Assembly (NCBI GenBank): GCA_035550795.1
Contig: DASZOL010000017.1
Coordinates: 1 to 64,000, forward strand
Length of the DNA: 64,000 nt
Source: DASRDR01 sp035550795
GTDB taxonomy: Bacteria; Methylomirabilota; Methylomirabilia; Rokubacteriales; DASRDR01
Direction: 5' to 3'
Shown: in pieces, positions 33,839 through 43,988 of the stretch
How positions within the stretch are numbered: position 1 is the stretch's first letter
How the letters are laid out: each line of letters opens with the position of its first letter
Notes under the pieces: generated by a model
What the model saw: only the letters and a program-made list of their open reading frames with translations
Told to the model about the DNA's origin: nothing
The model's database searches: none
Program-made: the position numbers and the translations under genes

Positions 33839-33839
<1 letters not shown>
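32427..33839 (-). CDS. boxB: Benzoyl-CoA 2,3-epoxidase subunit B
   Basis: A 470-residue class I diiron oxygenase that epoxidises benzoyl-CoA with O2, receiving electrons from BoxA. Carboxylate/histidine ligands are visible in VNVEEGRHLWAM near residue 150 and MLTEEAHHMFVGE near 240. NLFQVNVEEGRH, TPDWLSFFMFTYFTDRDGK and NAANFYTAGLKGRFEE are family blocks, and the length matches BoxB (about 473). The ATG overlaps the boxC stop by one base (TGATG), implying translational coupling. No boxA is present in the window, so the reductase partner must lie elsewhere or be replaced. Confidence 0.95.
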
Positions 33840-35521
<1,682 letters not shown>

Positions 35522-35531
35522 GGGACCCTCG

Positions 35532-36296
35532 TCAGTCGACCCGCGACTCGTCGCGGTACATGACCTTGTGGCGCGTCGTCTTGATCCACGCGTCGATGTC
35601 GGCGTCGGTCATGAACGCCTCGGGGTCGAAGCGGCCCCAGCTCATGATCTGCGCGAGCGACTTCTTCCACCGCTTGTAGGACGGCTTGGCCGGCGGCCCG
35701 AAGCACATGATGTCGATCACGTCGAGCGCGTCCGGAACCCCCAGCAGGGGCTTGACCTGCCGCTGGATCTCCTCCTGCCCGATCGCGGTGATCCACCACA
35801 CGGCGTACCCGAGCGCCGCAGCCGCCAGGTGGGCCGACATCGTGGAGGCGGCCACGCTCTGGAGCAGGATCCGCTCGGCGTTCCTCTTGTAGAGCCGGTC
35901 GAGCTCCGAGTCGTCGTTCAGGACGGGAAACGCCCGGATGAAGCGGAAGTCGGCGACGATCACGACCAGGCCGGGAGCGGTCTTGACGCCGTTGTAGTTG
36001 GGCGTCGGGAACCCCATTCGGAGCTTCGCCCGGTGCTGCTGCTCCGCGACGAACAGCTCCCCGATCCGCCGCTTGACCCCGGGGTCGGTCACCACGACGT
36101 AGTGCCAGGGCTGGGCGTTCGCGCCGGAGGGAGCGTGGCGGGCGGCCTCCAGGATCATCCCGAAGTGCTCGCGCGGGACCTCGTACGGGGCGAAGGCCCG
36201 GTTGGTCATCCTCGCGCGCACCACCTCCATCAGCACCTCGTAGCGCGCGAGGTTGTTGAACGGGGCGGCTGGAACCGCGGCGGCCTGCCCGAACAT
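35532..36296 (-). CDS. Nitroreductase family flavoprotein within the hcr-box unit
   Basis: A 254-residue FMN-dependent nitroreductase-fold protein. RMTNRAFAPYEVP near residue 30 is the FMN phosphate-binding start, RHAPSGANAQPWHYVV near 55 is the family core, and the C-terminal IMCFGPPAKPSYKRWKKS follows. The ATG at 36296 has AGGAGGG three bases upstream; an in-frame start at 36380 would overlap hcrB. The gene lies between hcrB (38 bases) and boxC (10 bases). It may donate electrons in the pathway or act on a ring-cleavage intermediate; neither is shown by sequence. Confidence 0.85.
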   Translation of the reverse strand: MFGQAAAVPAAPFNNLARYEVLMEVVRARMTNRAFAPYEVPREHFGMILEAARHAPSGANAQPWHYVVVTDPGVKRRIGELFVAEQQHRAKLRMGFPTPNYNGVKTAPGLVVIVADFRFIRAFPVLNDDSELDRLYKRNAERILLQSVAASTMSAHLAAAALGYAVWWITAIGQEEIQRQVKPLLGVPDALDVIDIMCFGPPAKPSYKRWKKSLAQIMSWGRFDPEAFMTDADIDAWIKTTRHKVMYRDESRVD

Positions 36297-36334
36297 GGCT
36301 CCCTCCTGTGTCACTCGCCGACCTCGCCTCGGGG

Positions 36335-37375
36335 CTACCGGGCCTCTTCCACCGCTCGCGCCGCCATCCCGGAGGGCCACAGCCCCTCGATGGGCAACCC
36401 GGCCAGCTCCCGGAGCGCGCGGGCCACGTAGACCCGCGTCATCCGCTTCCGATAGTGATAGACGAGGTCGGTGTTGTCGAGCGGCTTCGCCGGGCGGGCG
36501 GCGGCCTCGGCCGCCCGCGCGATGACCTCCGGATCAAGGCGCTGGCCGACGAGCGCGCGCGCGGCCTCCGGCACCTCGCGCGGCGTCGAGGCCACCGCCC
36601 CGAGCACGATCCGGGCCTCCCGGCACACGCCGGTCTCGAGGCGCACGGCGACCGCGACGCCGAGCACGGGGAAGTCGAACGCCCCGCGCCGCCGGAGCTT
36701 CCAGTACGTCGCGCGCCAGCCGTCGACGGGGGGAAGATGGAGCTCGGTCAGGATCTCGTCCGGCGCCTTGCCGAGATACTCGATGCCGTCGTCCCGGAAG
36801 AGCCCGGCGACCGGGATCCGGCGCTCGCCCGCCGGGCCGGCGAGGGTCACCTCGGCACCCAGCGCCCAGAGCACCGGCGCGGTGTCCGAGGACGACACGG
36901 CCCAGCAGCGCGGGCTGCCCGGCGCCACCAGGCAGATGTCGCCGTCCCTCTTCATGCAGAAGCCGATGGCCCGGCGCCACTCGTAGGACTGGTTGTAGTA
37001 GTTGCAGCGCGTGTCGACGCAGACGTTGCCGCCGAGCGTCCCCATGTTGCGGAGCTGGGGCGTCGAGACCACGCCGGCCGCCCGCGCGAGCGCGGGGTAG
37101 TGCGCGGCGATCTCCGGGTGCCCCGAGACCCGCGTGAGCGTCGCGGCGGCCCCCACGACCATGCCATCCCGCCCGCTGCCGTGGATCCTCGTAAGCTCCC
37201 GGATGCCGCGCAGGCCGACCAGCACCCGCGGCTCCATCTGGAGGCGTTTCATGTTGGGGTAGAGATCGGTCCCGCCCGCCACCACCGCGGCCTCGCGGCC
37301 ATGCTCGCTCAGGAGCCGGACCGCTTCGTCGGTCCGCCGCGGGGCGAGGTACGTGAAGGGCGGCAGCCGCATCAT
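36335..37375 (-). CDS. hcrB: 4-hydroxybenzoyl-CoA reductase beta (FAD, 4Fe-4S) subunit
   Basis: A 346-residue FAD subunit of a xanthine-oxidase-family enzyme. VVAGGTDLYPNMK near residue 32 and TLGGNVCVDTRC near 113 are FAD-binding segments. The insertion with Cys124, Cys140, Cys148 and Cys157 (CNYYNQS, then FCMKRDGDIC, then PRC) is specific to 4-hydroxybenzoyl-CoA reductases, where it binds an extra [4Fe-4S] cluster. This spacing equals that of the Thauera enzyme (122/138/146/155), shifted by two. It therefore separates the gene from ordinary xanthine or CO dehydrogenase medium subunits. Its ATG overlaps the hcrA stop as ATGA. Confidence 0.93.
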   Translation of the reverse strand: MMRLPPFTYLAPRRTDEAVRLLSEHGREAAVVAGGTDLYPNMKRLQMEPRVLVGLRGIRELTRIHGSGRDGMVVGAAATLTRVSGHPEIAAHYPALARAAGVVSTPQLRNMGTLGGNVCVDTRCNYYNQSYEWRRAIGFCMKRDGDICLVAPGSPRCWAVSSSDTAPVLWALGAEVTLAGPAGERRIPVAGLFRDDGIEYLGKAPDEILTELHLPPVDGWRATYWKLRRRGAFDFPVLGVAVAVRLETGVCREARIVLGAVASTPREVPEAARALVGQRLDPEVIARAAEAAARPAKPLDNTDLVYHYRKRMTRVYVARALRELAGLPIEGLWPSGMAARAVEEAR

Positions 37376-39807
37376 CGGCGGATGGGCTCCTTCCCGTGGA
37401 CGGCCCCGGCCGCGCGGCCTTCAGGATCGACCCAGGGCGGCGGGACGCGGATCGGGTCCGGGAAGCTGACGTGGGGCAGCCGCTCCGGCCCGACGCGCGG
37501 CGGCTTCCCCTGAGTCTTCAGGTCGAGCGCCTTCAGGATCTTCTCAGGGGTGATCGGCACCTCGTCGATCCGCACGCCAATCGCGTCGTAGACCGCGTTC
37601 GCCACCGCCGGGATGACCGGCAGGAGCGGGCCCTGGCCGGCTTCCTTGGCGCCGAACGGCCCCTCGGGGTCCCGCGTCTCGACGAGGAGTGTCGTGATCT
37701 CCGGCGTCTCGAGGGTCGTGGGGCTCTTGTACTCGAGGAGGGATGGGATCTTGTGGAGACCGTGGGCGCGGAAGGCCGACTCCTCCATGAGGGCCTCCCC
37801 GAGCCCCATGTAGATGGAGCCCTCGACCTGGCCCTCCACGAGGAGCGGGTTGATGGCCGTGCCCCCGTCGTGGGCGATCCAGACCCGCTCCACGCGGACA
37901 TCGCCGGTTTCCCGATCGACCTCCAGCTCGACGGCGCAGGCGGAGTACGAGTACGCGGGGGTCGGGCCCACGCCCGAGCCCTTGAACTTGGCGGCGCGGC
38001 GCGGCGGCGTGTAGGAGCCCGCGGCGACGAGCGTCCCGTGCGCCGACTCCGCCAGCCGCGCCGCCTCATCGAAGGCGAGCGCCCGGCCCGGGTCGTCCCG
38101 CACGAAGATCCGCCGGTCGCGCGCATCGAGGTCGTCGGGCGACGCCTCGAGCTTCTTCGCCGCCGCGGCGAACAGGGTGCCCCGGACCTTCTCGGCGGCT
38201 TCACGGGCGGCGTTGCCTGTCATGAGCGTGACGCGCGAGGAGTACGAGCCCAGGTCCACCGGGGTCAGGTCCGTGTCGGCGGTGACAACCCGCACGTCTT
38301 CCGGCCGGACGCCGAGGACCTCGGCGACGACGTAGGCAAGGACCGAGTCGGATCCCTGGCCGATGTCGATCGAGCCGCAGAACGCCGCGACGCCGCCGCC
38401 ACGGTCGACCTTCAGCATGACGCCGGAGTGCGGCATGTCGTTCCAGTAGATCGGGAGCCCGGCCCCGGACAGGTACGCGGAGGCCGCGAAGCCGATCCCG
38501 CGGCCCGGGGGCAGCTTCCGGAACTTGTCGCGCCATCCGGACGCGTCCACCACGCGGTCGATGCAGTCGGAAAGGCCGCATGTCGTCACGGTCAGGTGGT
38601 TGACCGTTTTCTCGTGCTCGGGCACGACGGCGCGCCGCCGCATCGCCGCCGGGTCCAGGCCGAGCTCCGCGGCGATCTTGTCGAGGTGGACCTCCAGAGC
38701 AAAGCGGGGCTGCGGCGTTCCGTGACCGCGCTTGGGACCGCACGGAGGCTTGTTCGTGAAGACGCGGCACCCTTCGAACTTGTATCGCGCGATCCGGTAC
38801 GTGACGGTCTGGAGCGCGCCGGTGTAGAACGTGGACGCGACGCCATATGAACCGTACGCTCCGCCGTCGAGCCACGTCCGGAAGTGCAGCGCGAGGATCT
38901 CGCCGTCCTTCCGGACACCAGACCGGACCCACATGAGGACCGGGTGGCGGCCCCGGTGCGTGTAGAAGACCTCCTCGCGGGTGAGAGTCGTCTTGACCGG
39001 CCGGCCCGTGAGCTGAGCCAGCCGCGCGACGACCATCTCGTGGCTGAAGGGGTCGGACTTGCCTCCGAAGCCGCCGCCGTTCGGCGTCGCGATCACGCGC
39101 ACGTGACTCATGGGCACGCCGAGGACCTTCCCGAGCGCGCGGTGAACATAGTGCGGCGTCTGGGTCGAAGACCAGAGGGTGAGCTTCCCGTCCGGGGTCC
39201 ACTGGGCGACGGCGGCGTGCTGCTCCATCGGGAGGTGCGTGTTTCCCTCGAAGAAGAAGACGTCCTCGCGGACCAGGTCGGCCTCGCGGAACCCCTCCTC
39301 GACGTCGCCGAACTCGAGAGAGACGAGCTTGTGGATGTTGTGCCCGTCGCCGTACTCGTGGATCCGGTGGGACCCCTCCCGGAGCGCGGCCTCGATCGAC
39401 ATCAGCGAATCCAGCGGCGCGTACTCCACCTCGATCAGCCGGGCGGCCGCCTCCGCGGTCTCCTCGTCCACGGCGGCGACGGCCGCCACGGGGTCCCCCA
39501 CGAACCGGACCTTCTCCACGCAGAGCGGCTCCTCGTCCTGGCTCACGGGCATGATCCCGAACCGGACGGGCCGGAAATCCCGCCCCGTGATGACCGCGTA
39601 GACTCCGGACAGGGCCGCCGCCCGCGCCGTGTCGATCCGGCGGATGAGGGCGTGCGGATGCTGGGCTCGCAGGAGCTTCGCGTACGCCATGCGCGGGAGG
39701 GCGAGGTCGTCCGCGAAGCGCGTCTCGCCGGTCACCTTCGCCCAGGCGTCGACCTTCGGAAGCCGATGCCCGACGACGGACAGGGGCCGCCCGGACGGGT
39801 TACTCAC
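37372..39807 (-). CDS. hcrA: 4-hydroxybenzoyl-CoA reductase alpha (molybdopterin) subunit
   Basis: An 811-residue molybdenum subunit that removes the 4-hydroxyl group from 4-hydroxybenzoyl-CoA to yield benzoyl-CoA. ATPNGGGFGGKSDPFSHE near residue 230 and IDIGQGSDSVLAYV near 475 bind the cofactor, and GPFGAKEAGQGP near 735 carries the catalytic Glu of xanthine-oxidase enzymes. The GTG start overlaps the hcrC stop as GTGA. The length exceeds that of Thauera HcrA (about 770) mainly at the C-terminus, where a Pro-rich tail ends the protein. A longer frame upstream of 39807 overlaps hcrC and is not part of the gene. Confidence 0.93.
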   Translation of the reverse strand: MSNPSGRPLSVVGHRLPKVDAWAKVTGETRFADDLALPRMAYAKLLRAQHPHALIRRIDTARAAALSGVYAVITGRDFRPVRFGIMPVSQDEEPLCVEKVRFVGDPVAAVAAVDEETAEAAARLIEVEYAPLDSLMSIEAALREGSHRIHEYGDGHNIHKLVSLEFGDVEEGFREADLVREDVFFFEGNTHLPMEQHAAVAQWTPDGKLTLWSSTQTPHYVHRALGKVLGVPMSHVRVIATPNGGGFGGKSDPFSHEMVVARLAQLTGRPVKTTLTREEVFYTHRGRHPVLMWVRSGVRKDGEILALHFRTWLDGGAYGSYGVASTFYTGALQTVTYRIARYKFEGCRVFTNKPPCGPKRGHGTPQPRFALEVHLDKIAAELGLDPAAMRRRAVVPEHEKTVNHLTVTTCGLSDCIDRVVDASGWRDKFRKLPPGRGIGFAASAYLSGAGLPIYWNDMPHSGVMLKVDRGGGVAAFCGSIDIGQGSDSVLAYVVAEVLGVRPEDVRVVTADTDLTPVDLGSYSSRVTLMTGNAAREAAEKVRGTLFAAAAKKLEASPDDLDARDRRIFVRDDPGRALAFDEAARLAESAHGTLVAAGSYTPPRRAAKFKGSGVGPTPAYSYSACAVELEVDRETGDVRVERVWIAHDGGTAINPLLVEGQVEGSIYMGLGEALMEESAFRAHGLHKIPSLLEYKSPTTLETPEITTLLVETRDPEGPFGAKEAGQGPLLPVIPAVANAVYDAIGVRIDEVPITPEKILKALDLKTQGKPPRVGPERLPHVSFPDPIRVPPPWVDPEGRAAGAVHGKEPIRR

Positions 39808-40298
39808 GGGCGCGGCTCCCCGGCGCTCTCGGCGACCATCCGAGCGGCGGCGAGCTCGACGGCGTCGAGGATCTTCGTGTACCCCGTGCAGCGGCAGAGA
39901 TTCCCGGCCAGCGCGGCCCGGATGGCATCGCGGTCGGGCCGGGGGTCCGCGCCGAGCAGCGCCTTGGCGGTGAGAAGGATCCCCGGCGTGCAGTACCCGC
40001 ACTGCGCGGCCCCGAGCTCCGCGAAGGCCTGCTGCAGCGGGTCGAGGCGTCCCCCCTCGGCCAGGCCCTCCACCGTCAGGATGTCGGAGGCCTGGCATTC
40101 GACCGCGAGGGCCAGGCACGAGAGTATCGGCTGGCCGTCCACGAGCACGGTGCAGGTCCCGCACTCACCCAGCTCGCAGCCGTGCTTGGTCCCCGGGAGT
40201 CCGAGGTCCTCGCGCAGCACCTCGAGGAGGGTCCGGTGGACGGGCGCCGCGACCTCGCGACGGTCCCCGTTCACGGTCAGGGTCATGAGGGTTCGCAT
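39804..40298 (-). CDS. hcrC: 4-hydroxybenzoyl-CoA reductase gamma (2Fe-2S) subunit
   Basis: A 164-residue small subunit with two [2Fe-2S] clusters. The plant-type cluster is bound by CELGECGTC plus a Cys in ILSCLALAVE. The second is bound by CGYCTPGILL and NLCRCTGYTK. It passes electrons from ferredoxin through the FAD subunit to the molybdenum site. Length is normal. GGAG lies 6 bases before the ATG at 40298; a second in-frame ATG follows four codons later. It is the first gene of the hcrCAB-nitroreductase-boxCB-regulator unit and has a promoter 45-75 bases upstream. Confidence 0.93.
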   Translation of the reverse strand: MRTLMTLTVNGDRREVAAPVHRTLLEVLREDLGLPGTKHGCELGECGTCTVLVDGQPILSCLALAVECQASDILTVEGLAEGGRLDPLQQAFAELGAAQCGYCTPGILLTAKALLGADPRPDRDAIRAALAGNLCRCTGYTKILDAVELAAARMVAESAGEPRP

Positions 40299-40318
40299 GG
40301 CGCTCCGCCAGGGTGGAT

Positions 40319-40373
40319 GTTCAGGGTCAATGAAACCACTTAATGAATACTGAACCTGGAATCCGCCTGTCAA
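40319..40373 (-). promoter_or_regulatory. Promoter and probable operator of the hcr-box unit
   Basis: On the minus strand TTGACA (40368-40373, perfect -35) and TATTCA (40344-40349) are 18 bases apart, in an AT-rich island. Covering the -10 and the predicted start are two direct copies of TTCATT (40342-40347 and 40329-40334, 13 bases apart). These are enclosed by an inverted repeat GTTCAG/CTGAAC (40319-40324 and 40350-40355). The symmetry fits a repressor site; the XRE-cupin protein of the same unit is the natural candidate. The remaining sequence up to 40582 shows nothing further. Confidence 0.5.
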
Positions 40374-40582
40374 CCCCGACCTGCCGCCTCTCTCGGAGCC
40401 GGCCTCGCCGTGTGCCCAAGACGCCGGCCCGATCCGGCCGAGGACGTGCGCCAACGAGCCAGGCTGCGCGCCGGGCCGGGTCCGCTCCGGGGGTCGCCCT
40501 CCCAGCGGGCCCCCTCGCGACCTCGACGGCGCCCGGCGCGCCATCGGGGGTCGATCCGGATCCGAGAGCCGAGCCGCGTAGA

Positions 40583-41017
40583 CTAGGCGGAGGGCACCTG
40601 GTAGAGGTACTCGTGAAGGTAACGGAGCTCCTCACCCTGGTCGTCGATGTGGACCCGCATCAGGTCCCGGATCGAGAGCATGGAAAGGAGCCTGCCGTCG
40701 CTCACGACCGGCAGGTGCCGGATGTTCGCCTGGTCCATCTTGGACATGGCCGACTGGTAGTCCTCGTCCGCATCGGCGACGACGAGATCCGTCGTCATGA
40801 CGTCGGCGACCCGCACCCCGCCCGGATCCAGCCCCCGGGCCACCACCCGTCGCGTCACGTCGCGCTCGGAGAAGACACCGACCAGTCGGTCCCCGTCAAC
40901 GACGGACACGATCCCGACGTTCTCGGCCGCCATCAACCGCGTGGCCTCGGCGACGGTCGCGTGACGCGGCAGCGCGAACACGAATCCCGGCCGCATGATG
41001 TCGCGCAGCTTCTTCAT
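40583..41017 (-). CDS. Tandem CBS-domain protein
   Basis: A 144-residue protein made of two CBS motifs (about residues 6-60 and 70-125): MRPGFVFALPRHATVAEATRL with VVDGDRLVGVFSERDVTR, then VMTTDLVVADADEDYQSA with VVSDGRLLSMLSIRDLMR. CBS pairs bind adenine nucleotides or SAM and act as energy sensors. No catalytic domain is attached. GAGGTG lies 7 bases before the ATG; an in-frame start at 41056 is less likely. The gene stands alone, with its own promoter upstream. Confidence 0.88.
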   Translation of the reverse strand: MKKLRDIMRPGFVFALPRHATVAEATRLMAAENVGIVSVVDGDRLVGVFSERDVTRRVVARGLDPGGVRVADVMTTDLVVADADEDYQSAMSKMDQANIRHLPVVSDGRLLSMLSIRDLMRVHIDDQGEELRYLHEYLYQVPSA

Positions 41018-41317
41018 CCCGGCACCTCGGGCCGGCCCGCGATCCTCCGCAGACACGAACGCCCCCGACGGTCATCACCTTGACCAGCGGGGGCGCTAGA
41101 CTCCCGTCCGGGAAACCGCGTCAGGAACATTCTCTGTCCCCTCAGCCGGACTGTCTCTTCGTCGATGGTATGACGAGGGCGCCTGCAGGGTCAACGTCTC
41201 GCTCGTGTCTCGCTCGTGTCCACGCAGGTCTCGCCGGCCTCCCGCCGGTCGCGCCGGGACAGCCCAGCCGGCGCTCCCACCGCGCAGGAAGCGCTCACCC
41301 GCGTCAGCCTCCAAACA
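41018..41317. other. 300-base gap upstream of the CBS gene
   Basis: It contains the CBS promoter candidate, listed separately, and a tandem duplication of the 11-mer GTCTCGCTCGT (41196-41217). An inverted pair CGCCCCC/GGGGGCG around 41063-41095 is weak. No gene is visible. Confidence 0.5.
41165..41194 (-). promoter_or_regulatory. Candidate promoter of the CBS gene
   Basis: On the minus strand TTGACC (41189-41194) and TACCAT (41165-41170) are 18 bases apart, giving a leader of about 140 bases to the ATG at 41017. The -35 matches consensus in five positions and the -10 in four. Confidence 0.4.
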
Positions 41318-42253
41318 TCAGTCCAGCGTCAGCACGGCCTTCCCCGAAAAACGCCGCGCGATCAACTCTTCGGCCGCCTGGGCGACCTCGGTCCAGGGCC
41401 GCGCCACGCGGATGTGCGGCGCCAGCTGCCCCGTGGCGACCAGGTCCGCCAGACGCCTGAGACCCGCCGATGCCGGCTCCTTCTCCAGCTCGGCGAAGAG
41501 GTAGAAGCCGTACAGGGTCGCGCGACCGCCCAGGAAGAACTGCCGGGCGTCGAACGTGACCTCGGCGGACGCCGAGACGCCGAGGGACACGCAGGTGCCG
41601 CCGGGCTCGAGCGCCCCGAGGGCCGTACCGAGGGTGCGCCCCCCGACGGACTCGACGATCAGGGCATACTTGGGCGCGGCCGGAACCTCCTCGCCGACGA
41701 CGACCTCGTGAGCACCCAGGTGGCGGAGAACCGGCGCCTGGTCGTCCCGCCGGGCGCTCGCGGTGACGTGGGCCTGCGCCAGTCGGGCGAGCTGGACCGC
41801 GAAGTCGCCGACCCCTCCGGTCGCGCCCGTGACGAGCACGCGCCGTCCCAGGAGGAGGCCGCCCCTTCCAAGCGCACGGAGCGCGGTCAGTCCGGCCACG
41901 GGCAGCGTCGCCGCCTGGCCAAACGCCACCCTGGCCGGAAGCTCGGCGAGCGCGTGCGTCGGGACCGCGACGTGCTCGGCCCATGCACCCTCCGGGAGGA
42001 TGCCCACGACACGCGCGCCCACCCGTGGACCCGAGCCGTCGGCCGCGGCGCGCGCCACCTCGCCGGCCAGGTCCCAGCCCGGGCGCCAGCCCGCAGGGGC
42101 CATGCTGGCGCGGCGGACCTCACCCCGGTTGAGCGAGATCGCCCGGACGCGGACGATGGCCTCCGCTCGGCCGGGAGCGGGGTCGCCCACCGGGCGAAGC
42201 ACGAGCCTCCCCGGGGCCTCGGGATCCACCACAACGGCGCGATTCGCGCTCAT
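41318..42253 (-). CDS. Zinc-independent medium-chain alcohol dehydrogenase / quinone oxidoreductase
   Basis: A 311-residue MDR-family reductase. ISLNRGEVRRA and PGWDLAGEV form the N-terminal GroES-like domain, and VLVTGATGGVGDFAVQLA near residue 140 the NADPH-binding Rossmann fold. The structural-zinc cysteine cluster of true alcohol dehydrogenases is absent, so a quinone oxidoreductase or enoyl reductase role is more likely. Its ATG overlaps the stop of the PEP-mutase-like gene as ATGA, so the two are translationally coupled. The substrate is unknown. Confidence 0.85.
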   Translation of the reverse strand: MSANRAVVVDPEAPGRLVLRPVGDPAPGRAEAIVRVRAISLNRGEVRRASMAPAGWRPGWDLAGEVARAAADGSGPRVGARVVGILPEGAWAEHVAVPTHALAELPARVAFGQAATLPVAGLTALRALGRGGLLLGRRVLVTGATGGVGDFAVQLARLAQAHVTASARRDDQAPVLRHLGAHEVVVGEEVPAAPKYALIVESVGGRTLGTALGALEPGGTCVSLGVSASAEVTFDARQFFLGGRATLYGFYLFAELEKEPASAGLRRLADLVATGQLAPHIRVARPWTEVAQAAEELIARRFSGKAVLTLD

Positions 42254-43098
42254 CGGCTTTCCCCCTCGTCTCCCGACGTGAAGATCGCCCCGAGCGCCCG
42301 GCTCGCGATGGTATCGCGCAGCCAGGTGAACCCGCCCGCGTCCCTCGTCTCGCGCGCCCCCTGGAGGAACGCGCCAAGCGCGAGCCGTGACAGCGAGCCG
42401 CCCACGCTGATGCGCTTGACACCCGCCTCGGCCAGCAGCGTGACCGTGATCGAGGGATCGAGGGTGCTCACCACGACGTTGACGGGGCGGGTCACCGACG
42501 CGACGACGGTCCGGATCGTGGCCAGGTCCCGGAGCCCCGGCGCGTAGAGGACGTCGGCCCCGACCCGCTCGAACGCCTGGAGCCGCCGGATCGTGTCAGC
42601 GAGATCGTGGCGTCCGTGCAGGAGGTTCTCCGCCCGCGCCGTCAGCATGAACGGGAACGACAGCGCACGCGCCACCTCGACGGCGGCGTGCACCCGCTCG
42701 ACCGCCAGCGCGAACTCGTAGATCGGGCTCCTCCGATCCCCTGTCGCGTCCTCGATCGAGCCCCCGACGACGCCCGCCTCCGCGGCCATCCGGATCATCT
42801 CGGCCGCACCTCGCGGCGCGTGGGCGTAGCCGTTCTCGAGGTCGGCGTTGACGGGTAGATCAGTCGCCCGAGCGATTGCCCGGCAGTTGTCCAGGACCTC
42901 GTCCCGGCCCACCGCCCCCGCCCCGTCCGGGCGGCCGAGGCTGTTCGCGAGCCCCAGGCTGGTCGTGGCCAGGGCTTCGAAGCCAAGCGACGCCAGCACC
43001 CTGGCCGTGCCGGCGTCCCACGGGTTCGGCATGACGAACGCCCCCGGACGTTCATGAAGGGCGCGGAACGCTGCCGCCTTCTCCGCCTGTGTGACCAT
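42250..43098 (-). CDS. Isocitrate lyase/PEP mutase family protein
   Basis: A 282-residue TIM-barrel enzyme of the PEP mutase/isocitrate lyase superfamily, whose members make or break C-C or C-P bonds of oxo acids with Mg2+. MPNPWDAGTARVLASLGFEA near residue 25, NADLENGYAHAP near 88 (Mg ligands Asp and Glu) and SIEDATGD near 118 are the family blocks. The lyase-specific KKCGH loop is not present. GGGGGGAGC precedes the ATG. The gene overlaps the end of the DUF429 frame by 47 bases, unusual for this compact region and possibly a result of a frameshift there. Confidence 0.82.
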   Translation of the reverse strand: MVTQAEKAAAFRALHERPGAFVMPNPWDAGTARVLASLGFEALATTSLGLANSLGRPDGAGAVGRDEVLDNCRAIARATDLPVNADLENGYAHAPRGAAEMIRMAAEAGVVGGSIEDATGDRRSPIYEFALAVERVHAAVEVARALSFPFMLTARAENLLHGRHDLADTIRRLQAFERVGADVLYAPGLRDLATIRTVVASVTRPVNVVVSTLDPSITVTLLAEAGVKRISVGGSLSRLALGAFLQGARETRDAGGFTWLRDTIASRALGAIFTSGDEGESR

Positions 43099-43984
43099 GG
43101 GCTCCCCCCGCCGCCCCCGGCGCCATAGGAGTGGAAGTGCCAGTATTCCCAGGCCGCCGCCCGACGCAGGCGCGCCTCGTCGCGCCACTCCGGACCGAAG
43201 CGGGCGACAGGACCGGCGCCAGGATGTAGCCTCGTCGCCAGGCACCGGGCCCCGCCCCAGTGTAGGCGCGCATGACGCCCCGATCGAGGTGCTCGAGGGC
43301 CACGGCGAGGGCACACAGCAGCGCATCCCAGCCGTCCTCGATCGCCTTGAGGGCGCGTCCCTGAGCGTCGGCGCGTGGCCGGCGGCGCACCAGCGCCTGC
43401 CAGGCCGGATCGCGCGCGACGTAGCGACGCTCCTCGATCACCCGGATGCACTGCTCGATGAACGGCCCAAGTCCGCGCGCCACCCACTCGCCCTTGGAGC
43501 CGAAGCGGTGACGCTTGTAGGCGTGCTTCGTCCGCCCGGGAGTGCGATCGAGGTCGAAGAGGTGCACCTGGAGCGCGGTGGGATAGACCTCGCGGATGAC
43601 GGCCGGCCCCGGACCGGCGGGGCTCTCCGGGCACAGGTCCGCGCCCGCGCACCGCGCGTCCAGCTGTCCGGCGAAGCACTGCAGCATGTCCCGGAAGGCC
43701 GAGAGGCTGTGGACGGACGCGGCAAACCGGCCGAAGAGCCGCGACACCTCGTCGTCGCAATCACGGCGGCCGCGGGCGCAGTCGAGACCGAGGAGGGGCG
43801 CGTCGATGCCGATGGCGGTGGCCGGTCGCGGGCCGGCGGAAGCCAGCCAGTCGAGCACCGCGGCGTGGGTCGGGAGCGTCCGGGGCCCGTCGATCAGGCG
43901 GAGCGGAAACCGCGTCCCCTCGAGCGCGACCACCCCGGAGGGGTTGCGGGGCTTCCACGCAAGGTCGACGCCGAGGAATCGCAC
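43052..43984 (-). CDS. DUF429 domain protein with aberrant C-terminal tail
   Basis: A 310-codon ORF whose first 250 residues match the DUF429 fold, an RNase H-like family of unknown function: MRFLGVDLAWKPRN at the start, GIDAPLLG near 78, VYPTALQVHLF near 140, GSKGEWVARG, and AIEDGWDALLCALA near 220. After GYILAPVLSP the frame turns into Arg/Gly/Thr-rich sequence. From about 43205 the next frame instead gives a natural-looking stretch rich in Trp and Tyr (EWRDEARLRRAAAWEYW) with strongly GC-biased third positions. A one-base frameshift near 43205, real or from assembly, is likely. It follows the CoA transferase genes by 5 bases. Confidence 0.72.
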   Translation of the reverse strand: MRFLGVDLAWKPRNPSGVVALEGTRFPLRLIDGPRTLPTHAAVLDWLASAGPRPATAIGIDAPLLGLDCARGRRDCDDEVSRLFGRFAASVHSLSAFRDMLQCFAGQLDARCAGADLCPESPAGPGPAVIREVYPTALQVHLFDLDRTPGRTKHAYKRHRFGSKGEWVARGLGPFIEQCIRVIEERRYVARDPAWQALVRRRPRADAQGRALKAIEDGWDALLCALAVALEHLDRGVMRAYTGAGPGAWRRGYILAPVLSPASVRSGATRRACVGRRPGNTGTSTPMAPGAAGGAHGHTGGEGGSVPRPS

Positions 43985-43988
43985 CCGC

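Noticed and set aside
37372..40164. Longer start for hcrA
   Set aside because: The extension overlaps hcrC out of frame; the conserved protein starts at the GTG that overlaps the hcrC stop.
41196..41217. Tandem 11-mer GTCTCGCTCGT
   Set aside because: Only two copies, in a gene-free gap with no linked signal; treated as a minor duplication rather than a functional repeat.
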